Of a stretch of DNA of 64,000 bases, positions 10,761-22,515 are shown one piece after another. Each line of letters begins with the position of its first letter. The stretch's first letter is position 1. The translations under genes and the position numbers were made by a program. Location of the stretch: the NCBI GenBank assembly GCA_026545765.1, contig CM048839.1:47352677-47416676 (forward strand). Direction: 5' to 3'. Source of the stretch: Plantago major (Eukaryota > Streptophyta > Magnoliopsida > Lamiales > Plantaginaceae). The notes under the pieces were generated by a model. That model was not told the origin of the DNA, did no database searches, and saw nothing but the letters and a program-made list of their open reading frames with translations.

Positions 10761-13700
10761 CATGTGAGTGGGGTTTCTGAAGTAGACGTCCAACCGCGTT
10801 ACTTTCCTACTTGTTTTATGTGCCGCCGTTCATTTATCGATCTTTATTCATACACATAATTCATACGTTACTTAAATAATTAAACTACTCAACATACGAC
10901 AAATAATAAAAAAAGTATTTCTCATTTTAACTTCGAATTAATCTTAAATCGTAAATGTAAAATGTTAAATTAAATTATATAATGAAAATTTAGCCCAGTT
11001 GAAAAAGTTTGATTGTAAAAAGTCAAAGTGGAAAATTTGTCCGGACGGAGAAAGTACTATATTACTTTGATATACAGACTACACTTCTTTTTTTTTCATT
11101 TTGAATCGTAGCGACAAGGCTGAATCGTTGGCAACAAGACTCTCAGTCGCTTATACAAATTACACATTTTTATGTCTTATTACACTAATACAAATCTAAA
11201 TCATACTAGTAATTAAGCCAGCCTACTTTTGATAAACGTGATTATTCTTCTTCAATGTACTAGGTTAAATCTACAATCAAATTCTCTCATTTTGGTGGGG
11301 TATCACAACTAGAAAATTATGCAAAAATGCTCATTCAATTCTGTCTGATGCTCTTGTGACTTGGCTTATGAAACATGCAACAGATTTAAAAAGACCCCCC
11401 ATGAGAAAACAGCCTCTTAGACCAACAACATGTGCAACTTTTTGACAAATCACAAACCTGCCAAGTATTACTTATTTTTTGTCAAATCTATCTGTCCAAT
11501 CAAATCAAACATACCAGTAGTAAAATCAAGTTCAAAAAATCCCAGCAGAATTGTACCTCACCTGTCATAATTAACCTATTAGGAAGAGGGAGGATACACA
11601 AATATAAACTACACTAGTTCACAACTGAAAAAAAAATACCAGGAGATCATCATAAATTCATAATCTTCTCATTACTGCATTTTCCCCCCTCAATCATCCT
11701 CTCCTAAAGTGTCCGTAACAATAGAGTTCCTACAGTTAAAACTTTTACAGTACAATGCGCTGTTTTACTCTAGGATCGTACTACGTCACAAACTAGAACG
11801 ACGTAGACTGTAATACACACATAGATATTCTGTCCACTAAACATCAGATCACTCTGTGTTATAGAAACAGGCTGTTGAGCAGTTGATTATATTGACCATA
11901 AATTATACTGTAAAAATAATTAACACTTTGTTGTTGACTGACCAAAATTTTATTCTCAACCTTAACTCCATGTTTGACAGTCACAGCCAGACAGCAGAGT
12001 ACCCAGCCAACTGAATAGTGCATGTCAAATTTGTCACTTTCAAGAGAGAGGCCACATAATTTTGCTGACCATAAGCCTTTATTTCTGGTAAAGGTGCTGG
12101 CACTTTATAATGTGCAAAAACTTTATGAGCTGTAAGGAATCAATTAATTGTAGACCTTTTCAATAAATTAGATGCTTAAACCCTTACATGTTTAATTTAA
12201 GATACCAGGTCAATAGTGTAAAAGTGAACTTTTAAACAAGGCTGTAAATGGACAAAACCATAGTTCAGTATGTCTGCAACCTGCAAGCAAGAGTGAAAAG
12301 TTCATACGAGCTTGTCTATTTTTCCCTCTACTAAGGCTCCATCCTCAGAGTTTGGTTTTTTGGGGGTGATAGTGGAAAAGTTGACAGATAAGCCACCCTT
12401 ACTGCCACTCTACAGAACTGTACATGAAATTTTCACCTCATACGGCTCCTCGTTCAATTCTTTCGAATTCATTGGATCCTCTCTACCACGCAACAAACTT
12501 GTGGCAGATCGATGATTATAACTGTCAAGGGGAGGTATCTCTACATGCCACCTCTAACCATAAGAAAAATTAAAGAGAAATCCAAGAATATAGCTAGCCC
12601 ATGTGACAAACACATTCTTGAACTGAGTTGCCCGAAATAAAGAATTTCAAAGAGAAATTTATTGATTTGGAGTAGGATGAAAACTAGTACTATATGACTG
12701 CTAATGTGGTATCAGGACCACTTACTCTCTTCTCCAGTAGGAAAAATGACAAAACAGCAATGTACCAGCATATGAATAATGATAATAAATAGCAAAAATA
12801 TGCAGCATATGAAGCACAAGAATATTTTTTAAGGGAAAGCAATTACCAGGAGATGAGACAACAGATTCCAAACAATATAAAGTTTAACTCATCCACATTT
12901 CCCAATGCAGGCAATACCATCTTCTCTATCCCAAATTACATACATGCTGCATCCAGAAAAATATTTTTTTATGGCATAATGTTTTTTCTTGGTCCCGGAA
13001 ATCTCTACCTTAAGTGGAGCATTATTGTGAAGTCCCTTATCCCATCATCAATCACTACAACGATGATCATGGGATAAGATATCGTGGCGTTACAAATTTG
13101 CAGGGTGTTTAACAGTGAGTTAACCAAGTGTGGTTAACTAGTTTATAACCACAATTGTGTTGACAGTTAGTTATATCCCTTGTTAGCGCTTAGCACTATT
13201 CACAACACTGTACTTGAAATTTCCCAACAATATTCAAAACAAAACAAAATTTCCCCTTAAACTTGATATCTCTTGTTTAACTCACCGCCAAGCGCCGTGG
13301 TTAGATAGGTTACTCCCTGCAGCACATATATAACAAATGGTGTGTGCCAAATCAAGTTTCTGTGAGATTTTTGATGTTATTGTTGACATGTGGATTTGGC
13401 TTGAACTAACTAGAGGGTGGCCATAATTTTTCACCTGCAATATATTTCTTTCCCCTACTCATTGTATATTCCACACACCAGAACAATCAAGGTATGGCTT
13501 CACATCTGACCCCATCATAATTTTTTCAACATCCTAGTCTAGTTGTAACTCTGTTCAATCAAAGCAATTACAAAATGAGAGGAGTTTAGCTGCAGTTGTA
13601 TCAATCCTAGCTTGCTCAGCTATGATAACAGAGAAGCAAAAGGTCTGATAAATTGAATGGTGGGGAAAAGAAAAAGATCATCTAAATCTTACTGACTAAA

Positions 13701-14694
13701 CAACTGAACTTTCTTTTTCACCAATAATTATGTTGATGGGCCTTGGCGAAGAGGCCACATAATTTAGCTGGCCATTCTACTTTTTTTCCTTCCTGCCAGA
13801 GGTGCTAAAACTTGATAATGTTCAAAAAGCTTTTGAGCTGTAGGGGATCAAGGATGAAACATAGTTGATAGTTCAGCATGTATGCTTTGTACTTTGTAGC
13901 CTGCAAGATAAAAAGGTCCTAAAAAATGACATCATCTTCAGTTATTCTCATTGTTTTATTATCCTTTCTCTCAACCTTCTTGATTTCTCCCACCCCATGC
14001 ACCTTCCATACAGGAAAAAAAATATAAATAAATATGTAGAGGAAATCCAACAAAATCCAGTGAAAGGGGAGTTACAGGCTTATTAATTGACATCAAGAAG
14101 CAATAGTACTGTCCTGAGAATGGATGTGTTTTGAATATTGGGTCCTCCTCATAGTGGGGTAGCATGAAAAGCCAGTGAGTTGTATGGCAATATAGATAAG
14201 CAAGAAGTTAGCACTGCTCCTCATCATCTTTTTTCTGTTTTCCAAGTTGATTCTGGGAGATCATTCATTCACTTTGCATTTTGTGTCTTCTTTTTATCTA
14301 GCTAGCTAGCACAGAAGTAGGCAGCAGTATAATACTAATATTGAAGGGGAAAAAAAAGAGCAAGATCTAGGGTGAAACTTGATGAGGGGGTCCTATAGAG
14401 TTTATATGTGGCTCTAGTTCCATACATACATGCCATGCCATGTGCACCACTTCAATCCAGCCGAAAATCGTTATTTTTCAGTTGCAGATAAGGTCACTTT
14501 GAACGAAAACACGGCTTTCCTTGATTAATGCTTAGTAGTGGTTCACCTTTTATTTCTTTTTCATTTGGTTTTCAGTTCTTGGCATGTATCTCAAGTTCTT
14601 GATACTCAAATAGTTTCAAAATAAGCTACATTGATGCCATTTAATCGAGTCATGTCACCATGTCGAAAATAAGGAGCTCAACTCAACCAGATTC
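10761..14694. other. Intergenic region, no protein gene seen
   Basis: AT-rich non-coding DNA upstream of the kinase gene. It contains a third Stowaway-type terminus (GGACGGAGAAAGTA at about 11041-11055), a plastid-derived fragment at 12343-12515 and a diverged direct duplication (12040-12290 and 13750-13915). Reading frames here are short and look random. Confidence 0.6.
12343..12515 (-). pseudogene. rps12: Nuclear plastid DNA fragment: rps12 intron and exon 2 start
   Basis: On the minus strand this reads GAGCCGTATGAGGTGAAAAT and onward, the domain V hairpin of a chloroplast group II intron. The intron tail follows (GTGGCAGTAAGGGTGGCTTA, CTGTCAACTTTTCC). Next come codons for TITPKKPNS, the first residues of plastid rps12 exon 2. 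The match breaks off after about nine codons. Two bases in the hairpin differ from the usual plastid form (ATTTCATGTACAGTTC where plastids have ATCTCATGTACGGTTC); both read as C-to-T or G-to-A changes. This is a short organelle-to-nucleus transfer (NUPT), not a gene. Confidence 0.8.
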
Positions 14695-16347
14695 ATGGCA
14701 ATTTCATTTGTGGCTATACTTGGAGGAATAGGAGGTGCAGCACTTGTACTCACTCTCATTTTCATGTTCCGGTATTTCATGCCACAATGCAGAAAATCCT
14801 CTAACAATAAAGATTCGGAAACTGGGTCATCGGATCCGTCTGCAGTCGGTAACATATGTGTATATATATCAAGATTTCGCCTTTTCATTTTTCTCAGTAA
14901 CTCGGCATTACCTTAATGTGTTGTTACACTTTTTTGCAGTGGAGATGAAAAGAGCAAGGCAATTCAGAATGGAAGAGCTGGAGCAAGCCTCTAGGAATTT
15001 TGATGAGAGTAATCTCATTGGTTACGGAACCTTTGGTCTGGTTTATAAGGGAATCCTCAATGATGGAACCATTGTCGCAATCAAACGGCGTAATGGTTAT
15101 CCGAGGCAAGACTTCAGTGAGGAGGTATTCCAAAAATAATTACTCAACAGAATTCTGCTATAATGATTGTTGCCACAAATCCACAATACTTATATGAGAC
15201 GGCCTGGTGTGTTATGTTTTTAAGATCTTTTCTGTTATATTGACAGGCTGCGTACCTGATGGCAATTTATCACCGTAATTTGGTGACACTTCTCGGATAC
15301 TGTCAGGAAGGAGGATTCCAGATGCTAGTGTTTGAGTATGTATCCAATGGGAGCATGTGTAGTCATTTATATGGTATGCAAATACAATGTGAATAACTCA
15401 GTATTTGTGAACATTTACAAATGCATGATCGGAATCTATTCCTCGGCAGAAACTGGAAAAGAATCAACTGCAAAGCTTGAATTTAAGCAACGGTTATCCA
15501 TAGCAATTGGGGCAGCCAAAGGTATGTTGGAGCTTTCATTTCCACCCAAGTTTTCCAGAGTCATCTGTTCTTTTCTACCATATTTTTGAACTATAGCAGG
15601 TTTATGCCATTTACACAGCCTGCAACCTCCAGTTTTGCATGGTAACTTCAAAACAGCTAACGTGCTGGTCGACGAGAATTTTATTGCTAAAGTCGCGGAT
15701 GCAGGGGTATTCAAGCTACTTGTGAAAATTGAAGATGCAAGTTCTTCATCTGGTTCTACTCTTTTTAATGCATTGAGGGATCCAGAGTAAATAGTTCACC
15801 ACTCTTAAGTGCATTATATATCCGATTCAGGTCTATCAATCATTGAAATGTTATTTTCTGGTTCTTAGGTTGGAACATTCCGGTATATACCATGAAATGA
15901 ACGACATACACAGCTTTGGAATATTTCTTTTGGAGCTCGTTTCTGGTAAAGAAGCCAATGAAAAAGAGGTCTTTCGATCAAATGACAGCATACGTCACTG
16001 GGTATGTAGAGGAAATCACATGTTATATTATCTCAATTCTATGTAATTGAAACGATTGTAGTTTTGACAGTTACCACTTGGTTGATAAACTTAAATAGGT
16101 CCAACATCATCTAAGTTTGAATGATTTAGTCGACCAGCGGTTAGTTGGTAACTTCACAGCAGAAGGAATGAGTGATCTTCTCAAATTGATGATAAGATGT
16201 ATGAGCTTTCCAGGAAGAGAAAGACCGCGTATGGAAAATGTTGTTCCGGAGCTTGATCAGATATTAGAAAACGAGATCACACGTACAACATTCATGGGTG
16301 AAGGAACGGCAACTGTTACTCTTGGAAGCCAACTGTTCACAAATTAA
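14695..16347 (+). CDS. Membrane-anchored receptor-like pseudokinase
   Basis: Exons by GT-AG and frame: 14695-14848, 14940-15124, 15247-15373, 15450-15521, 15600-15786, 15869-16001, 16099-16347; 1107 bp, 368 residues. Residues about 3-26 form a transmembrane helix with no signal peptide or ectodomain. A short linker with SETGSSDPS follows, then a protein-kinase fold: Gly loop GYGTFG (79-84), VAIK with Lys100, and a C lobe ending in TLGSQLF. The catalytic HRD motif is His-Gly-Asn (193-195) and DFG is Asp-Ala-Gly (213-215). The catalytic Asp is therefore absent and little phosphotransfer is expected. A plant RLK subfamily with the same short TM start also lacks HRD and DFG, so this is a family trait, not decay. 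Likely a plasma-membrane signalling scaffold; ligand and partner unknown. The ATG at 14695 puts the TM segment at the N-terminus, as in relatives I recall. Confidence 0.85.
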
Positions 16348-16929
16348 GAACATGGTATACTTAGAAAATCAAGAACAAGAAGATTTGTAAGGTGTATATG
16401 GTGTTAATTGGAGATTAGTCAGGCTTGTTTTTTACCAGCCAAATGTAGCTAATGCTAAACTAAGGGGTTAGATGCTGAAATATTTTTGGTCAGAGATGTC
16501 TGCAACTACTGCATAAGTTTCTGCTGGCAATCCTCATTTTATTTTCCTTCCTCTTTGGGTAATTTCAGAGATCAACACCTCCAACGTAAGTGATCATCAT
16601 AACGTTGTAGTTTGTTGACATGAATTGATGGGTGCAAGAGCACTACCAAACACTTGTCAAGATAAGGAGTCAGCCCTTCACGCTTGGATCAGTTCGGGCG
16701 CTCAAAGTGTCATGCAATGAAAGCTTGCACAATTAAGACACGTGTGGTGGCTGCTTCTCAGGACATTAGAAAATTGTTAGCGTTCTGCTTTGGCATTTTA
16801 GCTACTTAAACCAGATTGTAAGTTGTAATTGGCATGTTTTGAGTAATAATATTAATCATTCTTCTTCTCTCACTAGAATTAGACCGTTATTGAACATTCT
16901 TCCAGATTATTCATAACAATCGGTACTCA

Positions 16930-18400
16930 GATATCAGGTCGTAGCTTGCATCCATGGTGGCGCAACAACCAAACAATGTGGAGCGAATCACCATGCTGGA
17001 CTGCTGGAACAAGATGTAGCTGAACTCAAATATGAGCTCGCTTGCATGGAGGAGAAGCAGAACAAACGGCACGGAGATCAGGCCAAGCGATAAAGACTCA
17101 GTACCTCCTGATAAGATCACATAGTTTGTGCAAGGCCGTAATGGAAATGGTGTACTAGCTACACCTAGCACTAGATTGTGCAGCAATCAAGGTCCTTGTG
17201 TTAAATTTCCTCATTCCGATGTGTAAATGCTACAGGCTCGATTAGGATGTTTCAGAGGTGCTTTATAAATAACCTAATGTCTGGTTATGAAAAAAACGTG
17301 TTGATCGGACTGTATTTGGATGCAAACGCTGATAACTGGCATACCGACTGTATTATGGGCATGAAACCACGAGTCGGGGATAGGTTTATTAAAATGTTCC
17401 TTCGAAGTGAATTTAACAAACTGAGGCAAAGAGGACCCTGGAGGACTATATTTGAAAAAAAATCTGAGCTACGATCAGTCATGTTGCAACGTGACAGACA
17501 CTTAGATAGGTACTACTTCCTCAAAAGTTCTCTTAGAGGATTGAAAGAGGAACTACAACATATGGTTGATGTTGTAAGCTCAAGTCAAAGATCAGAAAAT
17601 TAAATGTCCAACCTCCACGTAAGAAAAGCTAGATATGTCAACTGAATTGCATTAAGAAAAGAGAAAGTATACTTAAGAAATGAAATGAAAGATAGAAATC
17701 GCATTTGTAGGTTCATAGCTTGCATTATCACTTACTTTCCAGCAGGTTGTGGGTGGCCCTTTATATTTCAAATGTTTTCAGGTAATGAGATAGACCTACC
17801 TGAGTGGCAAGTGGTGTGCAGGCTGCAGAGTACTGATCGCATACCCCTAGATTTTCTTTTTATTTCAGTAGACATTACTGTGAATTATACTTCCGTTTTT
17901 TAGACTTGTATTACTGCATTTTAGCACAAATTATTCTTTTATTTTATAATTACCCGCATTGAAGTCGAGATATGGACTTTTGACGCACTAGTCATTTCTC
18001 ATGAATTATGTTTTCTAAGTTTGAATTTCCTCACAGTTTGGGATAGAAGCTGTAGCACAGCTTCTATTTTATTAGTTCGTTATACTTAATCAAAACGAAC
18101 TCTGCAAAATAGTGAAAAGTTGATAAAAATACACAAAATCAAATACCTCAGTTTATAATTGCCCAAAAAAAATTAGGGAACATTAAACATGAATACCCAC
18201 AATAATGAATGCCTAAAATTTATTTTATTATTGTTTATCCTATCATGATTATCAATTTTCTCATGTGCCACCAAAACAATTATTCTCTACTTTTTATTAG
18301 GTATGAGATGCGATATTTTAGGCATAAAATGAGGGAACTGATTCGTATTATTTCTGATGGCTATGATGTGAAATACAGGAAGAAATTAGAAGATAGTTAG
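16930..18400 (+). CDS. Unrecognised multi-exon gene model
   Basis: Best-supported part: an open frame at 17247-17603 (118 residues if unspliced), rich in Arg/Lys/Glu, with RSELNKLRQRGPW-like and LRGLKEELQHMVDV segments that look helical. A TATA-like TTTATAAATAA lies just upstream of the inner Met at 17278. A consensus donor (GTAAGC at 17574) could splice it to later pieces: a frame around 17781-17870 (GNEIDLPEWQVVCRLQSTDR) or 18301-18400, which follows the acceptor TTTTTATTAG and reads MRYFRHKMRELIRIISDGYD to a stop. An upstream piece near 17010-17094 (LEQDVAELKYELACMEEKQN) is coiled-coil-like. I do not recognise the family, and exon joins are guesses. It may be a decayed gene. Confidence 0.35.
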
Positions 18401-18542
18401 AGGAAAAAACTAAAAAGAGAAGTAAATAGAGAGCAAAGAGGTATTTAGTATTTACCAAGGACAACTGCCTGTTCACAAAAGATGCTTTGCAACAGAATCA
18501 TTCAAGTCGAGGCAAAACAAATACATACCTTGTAATAACATC

Positions 18543-20295
18543 TTATTTCCTCTTTCTACCACGAGAGCTAGTAGCTGCTGAGACACCCTTAGAGGTAACA
18601 TCATCAATATTTTTTTCTGCATCTTCATCACTTGCTTCATCAAAGCTCTCAGTTCTGTCTGTCGACTGTTCTTCCTCTTCTGGTGACTGGTGACCAGTGG
18701 TTCCTGATTTGGAGATCCGATCACGAAGCTCTCTCAGTTTTGCTTTCTTGGAGTTTAAAACTTGAACAAACTGGAAGAATATAGTCATAGATACGTATTA
18801 GTAAATCTTAGTACATCAAAAGATACAATGTGGTGCCTCACATTGAATATATACCTTTCCGTAGACTAGAGATTCAAATTCTTCCTTCTCATGGCTAAGC
18901 TTCTCACTTTGCACCAAACATCTTTCCGCCTCTATTTTCAGCCTGTCAGCGGATTCTGACTTCCAGACCACTTCCTCCTGTTTACATCAGATAATAATGT
19001 TATGAAGAGTAGCTAGCTGTAGGACCAACTGCAGGACAAACGTAACCTACTAGAACAATTTATAAGATATCTAACAGCTGATTGAGAAGCATATAGGCAA
19101 CACATTCATAAACATTCATGGAATAAGTTGTTTGTAGGTGCAACAGCAAGCTAACAAATAGAATGACTAACAATGATCTATCATCATATGCAACATTCAA
19201 GGACAGAATCATATGCTCGATCTTTTAAGAAAACACAGAAGAAATGAAAAAATAAGTTGGACACATTTTTGAAAGTTCCAGAACAAATTTGCATCTGAAC
19301 TTGTCAGCATAGTCCATAAAATATTATGAATGCAGAGTCTTGTCTCTTACACTAAGTCTTATGTTGGCATCCATAAGAAATTCCAAGATTTCTGCTGTAG
19401 TTATCTTATTATCAGGCGATGGTTGGCATTTCCAGCGCCATTCCAGTTTTGTACCTTCCTTCTCAAATGTCCACGATAACTGCAAAGTGTTAAGGAGAAG
19501 TTAAGCAACAAAACACTGTTAGTTTGTTTGTGAAACAAGAATAGCATAGCATGATACTTTTTCTGTAATAGTGGGAATAGTCGAGTCTCCTTAGGTCTTA
19601 ATTTCATTCATATTGATCGTTAGTCAGACGTAAAATCAAACGGACTATCGTTCAATATTACCTTACCAAATAGAAACAAAGATCTAGAGTCTCTCTAATA
19701 AGTTATAGTTGATGTTCAGTACTACCAAAACCAAAGGCCAATAGCATACGGCTATACCTTGGTTATCATTACTGACAAAGTTACATACAATCACCTGAAG
19801 TCTCAAAAATGAAGTGAGACAATAAAAAGAAGCTTCAAATTGAGCAAGTGTGAATCATATGAAAGCGAGTGCATCAGCATTCAACAAGGTATAGTTACTT
19901 AATTTGAAGTCAGAAACAAACCCGTTTGGCGCCGGAAGCGGCATCGGAGAAGGCGTAAACAGAGCCGGACTGTTGAAAGCCAAGGTAGGTCTCAGAGAAG
20001 TTGATGTAATCCGACACCGTTTGATCCCAATTAGCAGCTCGGTCTTTGACCTCCTCCTCCGTAGCTGATTGATCGATTGGCCCAAAAAAAGAAACAAAAT
20101 TAGCAGAGGAACTAGATGTGATGATAAATAGTTGGTTTGGATTTGATAGATACCGTGGCAAGTCCAGGCTTGGAGACCATCGGTGATGGAGAGGTCGAAG
20201 CGGGTCGGGTACCAAGTGCCCTTAACGAAAATGGGTCCAATCGGAGTTTCCAATTTCAAGCATGTCTTCTTCGCTGATCCTGGATCTGTGTCCAT
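18543..20295 (-). CDS. XRCC4: DNA repair protein XRCC4
   Basis: Five exons on the minus strand: 20154-20295, 19922-20064, 19351-19479, 18855-18977, 18543-18770. The splice sites are GT-AG and keep frame, giving 765 bp and 254 residues, close to the usual plant length of about 260. The N-terminal head reads CLKLE, PIFVKGTWYPTRFDLSITDG, WDQTVSDYI, YLGFQQSGSVYAFSDA and LSWTFEKEGTKLEWRWKCQ, all typical of the XRCC4 beta-sandwich head. Exon 4 and the start of exon 5 form the dimerising coiled coil (SADRLKIEAERCLVQSEKLS, FVQVLNSKKAKLRELRDRIS), where LIG4 binds. The tail is acidic and Ser-rich and ends in the basic SSRGRKRK, a likely nuclear signal. XRCC4 stabilises DNA ligase IV in non-homologous end joining. 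The frame is intact, so it is probably functional. Confidence 0.93.
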
Positions 20296-20474
20296 TTCTT
20301 TGTGTGGAAGCTACACTAGACTAGACTAGTGTGCTCGGCAAGCTCAGGCAGGGGTATGTATGAAAGTGGAGGGGTGGGTTTATTTTCCCGCTTTTTTAGA
20401 CCATTCACTCTATATGCGTGACCATGGATTTTTGGTTTCGCGTCACCGGACTATCCGTGCCGTGCCCAAAAATT

Positions 20475-21487
20475 TGAGAAAATTATATATGGTACCCCTT
20501 AAACTGACCCCGTAAACAGATTAATCTCTTCTATTTAAACCATGACAGATACACCCTTGGAGTTGACCAAATCCGAAATACATTTCTCCTGCCATGTTGG
20601 AATTATTTTGGCTGAAATAATAAAGAAAAGCAAAAACAAAATTCTATTAATTTACATATTAAAGAAAATGCAAAATAAAAATAAAAACCCCAAACCCATT
20701 TTCTTCTTCTCTTCCCTATCTTCTTCCTTCCCTTCCCTTCCCTTCCTCATCTTCCCTTCTTCCTCTTATTTGGAGCTGGATAAACACAGCTCCGATAATT
20801 TTGGAGTCGGCCCATTATCTGAGCTACTGACTCTGAAGTCAATGCAAATGACTCCAAAATCGGAGATGTGCAGCCAATGTCGGAGCTTTTCCGGCATGGA
20901 GCTTTCAAATCGGAGTTGGAGATGTGGATATGGAGTTTTGATTGTTGTTTGAATTGGTTTCATAGTTTAAGGGACTCAATTTAGAGTTTTAGAAACTCTA
21001 AGCCTTTACAATTGAGAATTTAACAAACCTAATTGAAAAAGTTATACGGACCTAATTGAACTTTTAAATTTTATGGATAATTACTAGTTGGGCCCAAATA
21101 GTTTATGGTCATTCAATTGACTCCAACTCACCAATTACATCCATTTAATTACATCAGCGTCCCTACATTTATTTCTCTTAATTACAGAAAGGTCCACTGT
21201 CAGTTGGGGCCTAGAAAAAAGAAAATTAAAAAGAAAAGAAAATAGAGAAACATAATAAAAGAAACTCAAAAATCAAAATATTCAATGGCATTTTCATTAT
21301 TATGACCAACTTTGGCTGACACATCAGCAAAAAGCAAGTCCATGTCATCTGCAGGTTTGACTTTTGGACCCATTTGTAATATCAGAAATTACTCAGTTCA
21401 ATATTTGGATGTAACTGTAATTGTTTGAATAGAAGGGGTGAATTTGTTATTTGACCCAATTTAAGGGGTACCATCCGAAATTTCTCC
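20475..21487. mobile_element. Mutator-type MITE, copy B
   Basis: About 1013 bp. The left end (TGAGAAAATTATATATGGTA then CCCCTTAAACTG) pairs with the reverse complement of the right end (GGAGAAATTTCGGATGGTAC then CCCTTAAATTG). The flanking 9-bp direct repeat is CCAAAAATT (20466-20474, 21488-21496). No transposase. The inside has a CT-rich tract (20695-20770) and GGAGCT-type motifs like those in copy A. It lies about 180 bp upstream of the XRCC4 start codon. Confidence 0.75.
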
Positions 21488-21496
21488 CCAAAAATT

Positions 21497-22515
21497 ATCA
21501 TTGTGGTAGTGTTCGTGGGATGGTCACGGAGTTCGATTGTGGAAATTTTTAATTTCTTTATTGTTTATAATGTTTATAGTAGTAGTAATATTAAAATATA
21601 ATTATAAGAAAATTCAAAAAATACTAATACATCGCATAACTGAAATATATGAAAAAATGGTGAAATTTGAAGTGTTCCAAACATAGTAAATACTGATCTC
21701 TATTTGTAGAGCTTGAAAAAATATGAGTGTTGGTATAATTTTTATATTTCTTTTAATACAAAAAAAAATTGAAAAATACGTAAACAGTTGGGTTGGGCCT
21801 AGCCCCACAAATTGAAGCTGAGGAGCTCCTTCAAAACTCTCCAAGGTGATCGGTCATCCGGTTCCCATAGGAGCCTTGAACTGATCACGGGAAGTGACCA
21901 TCCCAATAGGGGACGGTTTTAATTGCTTTGGTTTTCTCTGGCCTTCAGATAAATGTTTTGAGGAGAGGGTTTATTCTCAGGTTTAGACACAACATTCAAA
22001 TTAAGAGGGCGAAATTATATATATATATTTATATATTATAAGGCGATCTTAAGATGGATCGGATATTACGGGTCGAATTTTAAATATCTAGAGTTTTCGT
22101 AAATACAGGTTGGATATTACGTGAACAGGGAACTAACTAAATAATTGATTCACCTACAATTTTATAGCAGGCATCTAGGAGAGAATATAATTAAAAAAAC
22201 GAATGAGACTTGCTCACAAGCAAAATACTACAATCCAGGGAATAGAAAGTCACTAACTCATAAAATTCGAATAGAAGCTCCAAAGTTGATAAAGATAGAT
22301 CAAGCAAGCAACATGAGCTGATATAGTCAATTATGTCACTAAAAAATGACTCGTGCCAAAGTTTCTCAAAAAAGACTCGCTTTTGGTCCCGTTACAGCTA
22401 CATGAGCAGTTGCCCATCAAATATTGAACTACAAAATGAAAGAGTGGAACATAGTCAAATTCCAACAACATAATGAAAGTACAATGCTAATAATTCAGAT
22501 CATTAAAAGACATAC
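21497..22515. other. Intergenic, no gene seen
   Basis: AT-rich DNA with a short (TA)n tract at about 22016-22046. No supported feature. Confidence 0.5.

Noticed and set aside
12312..12515. 67-residue plus-strand frame
   Set aside because: It is the antisense of the plastid rps12 intron fragment.
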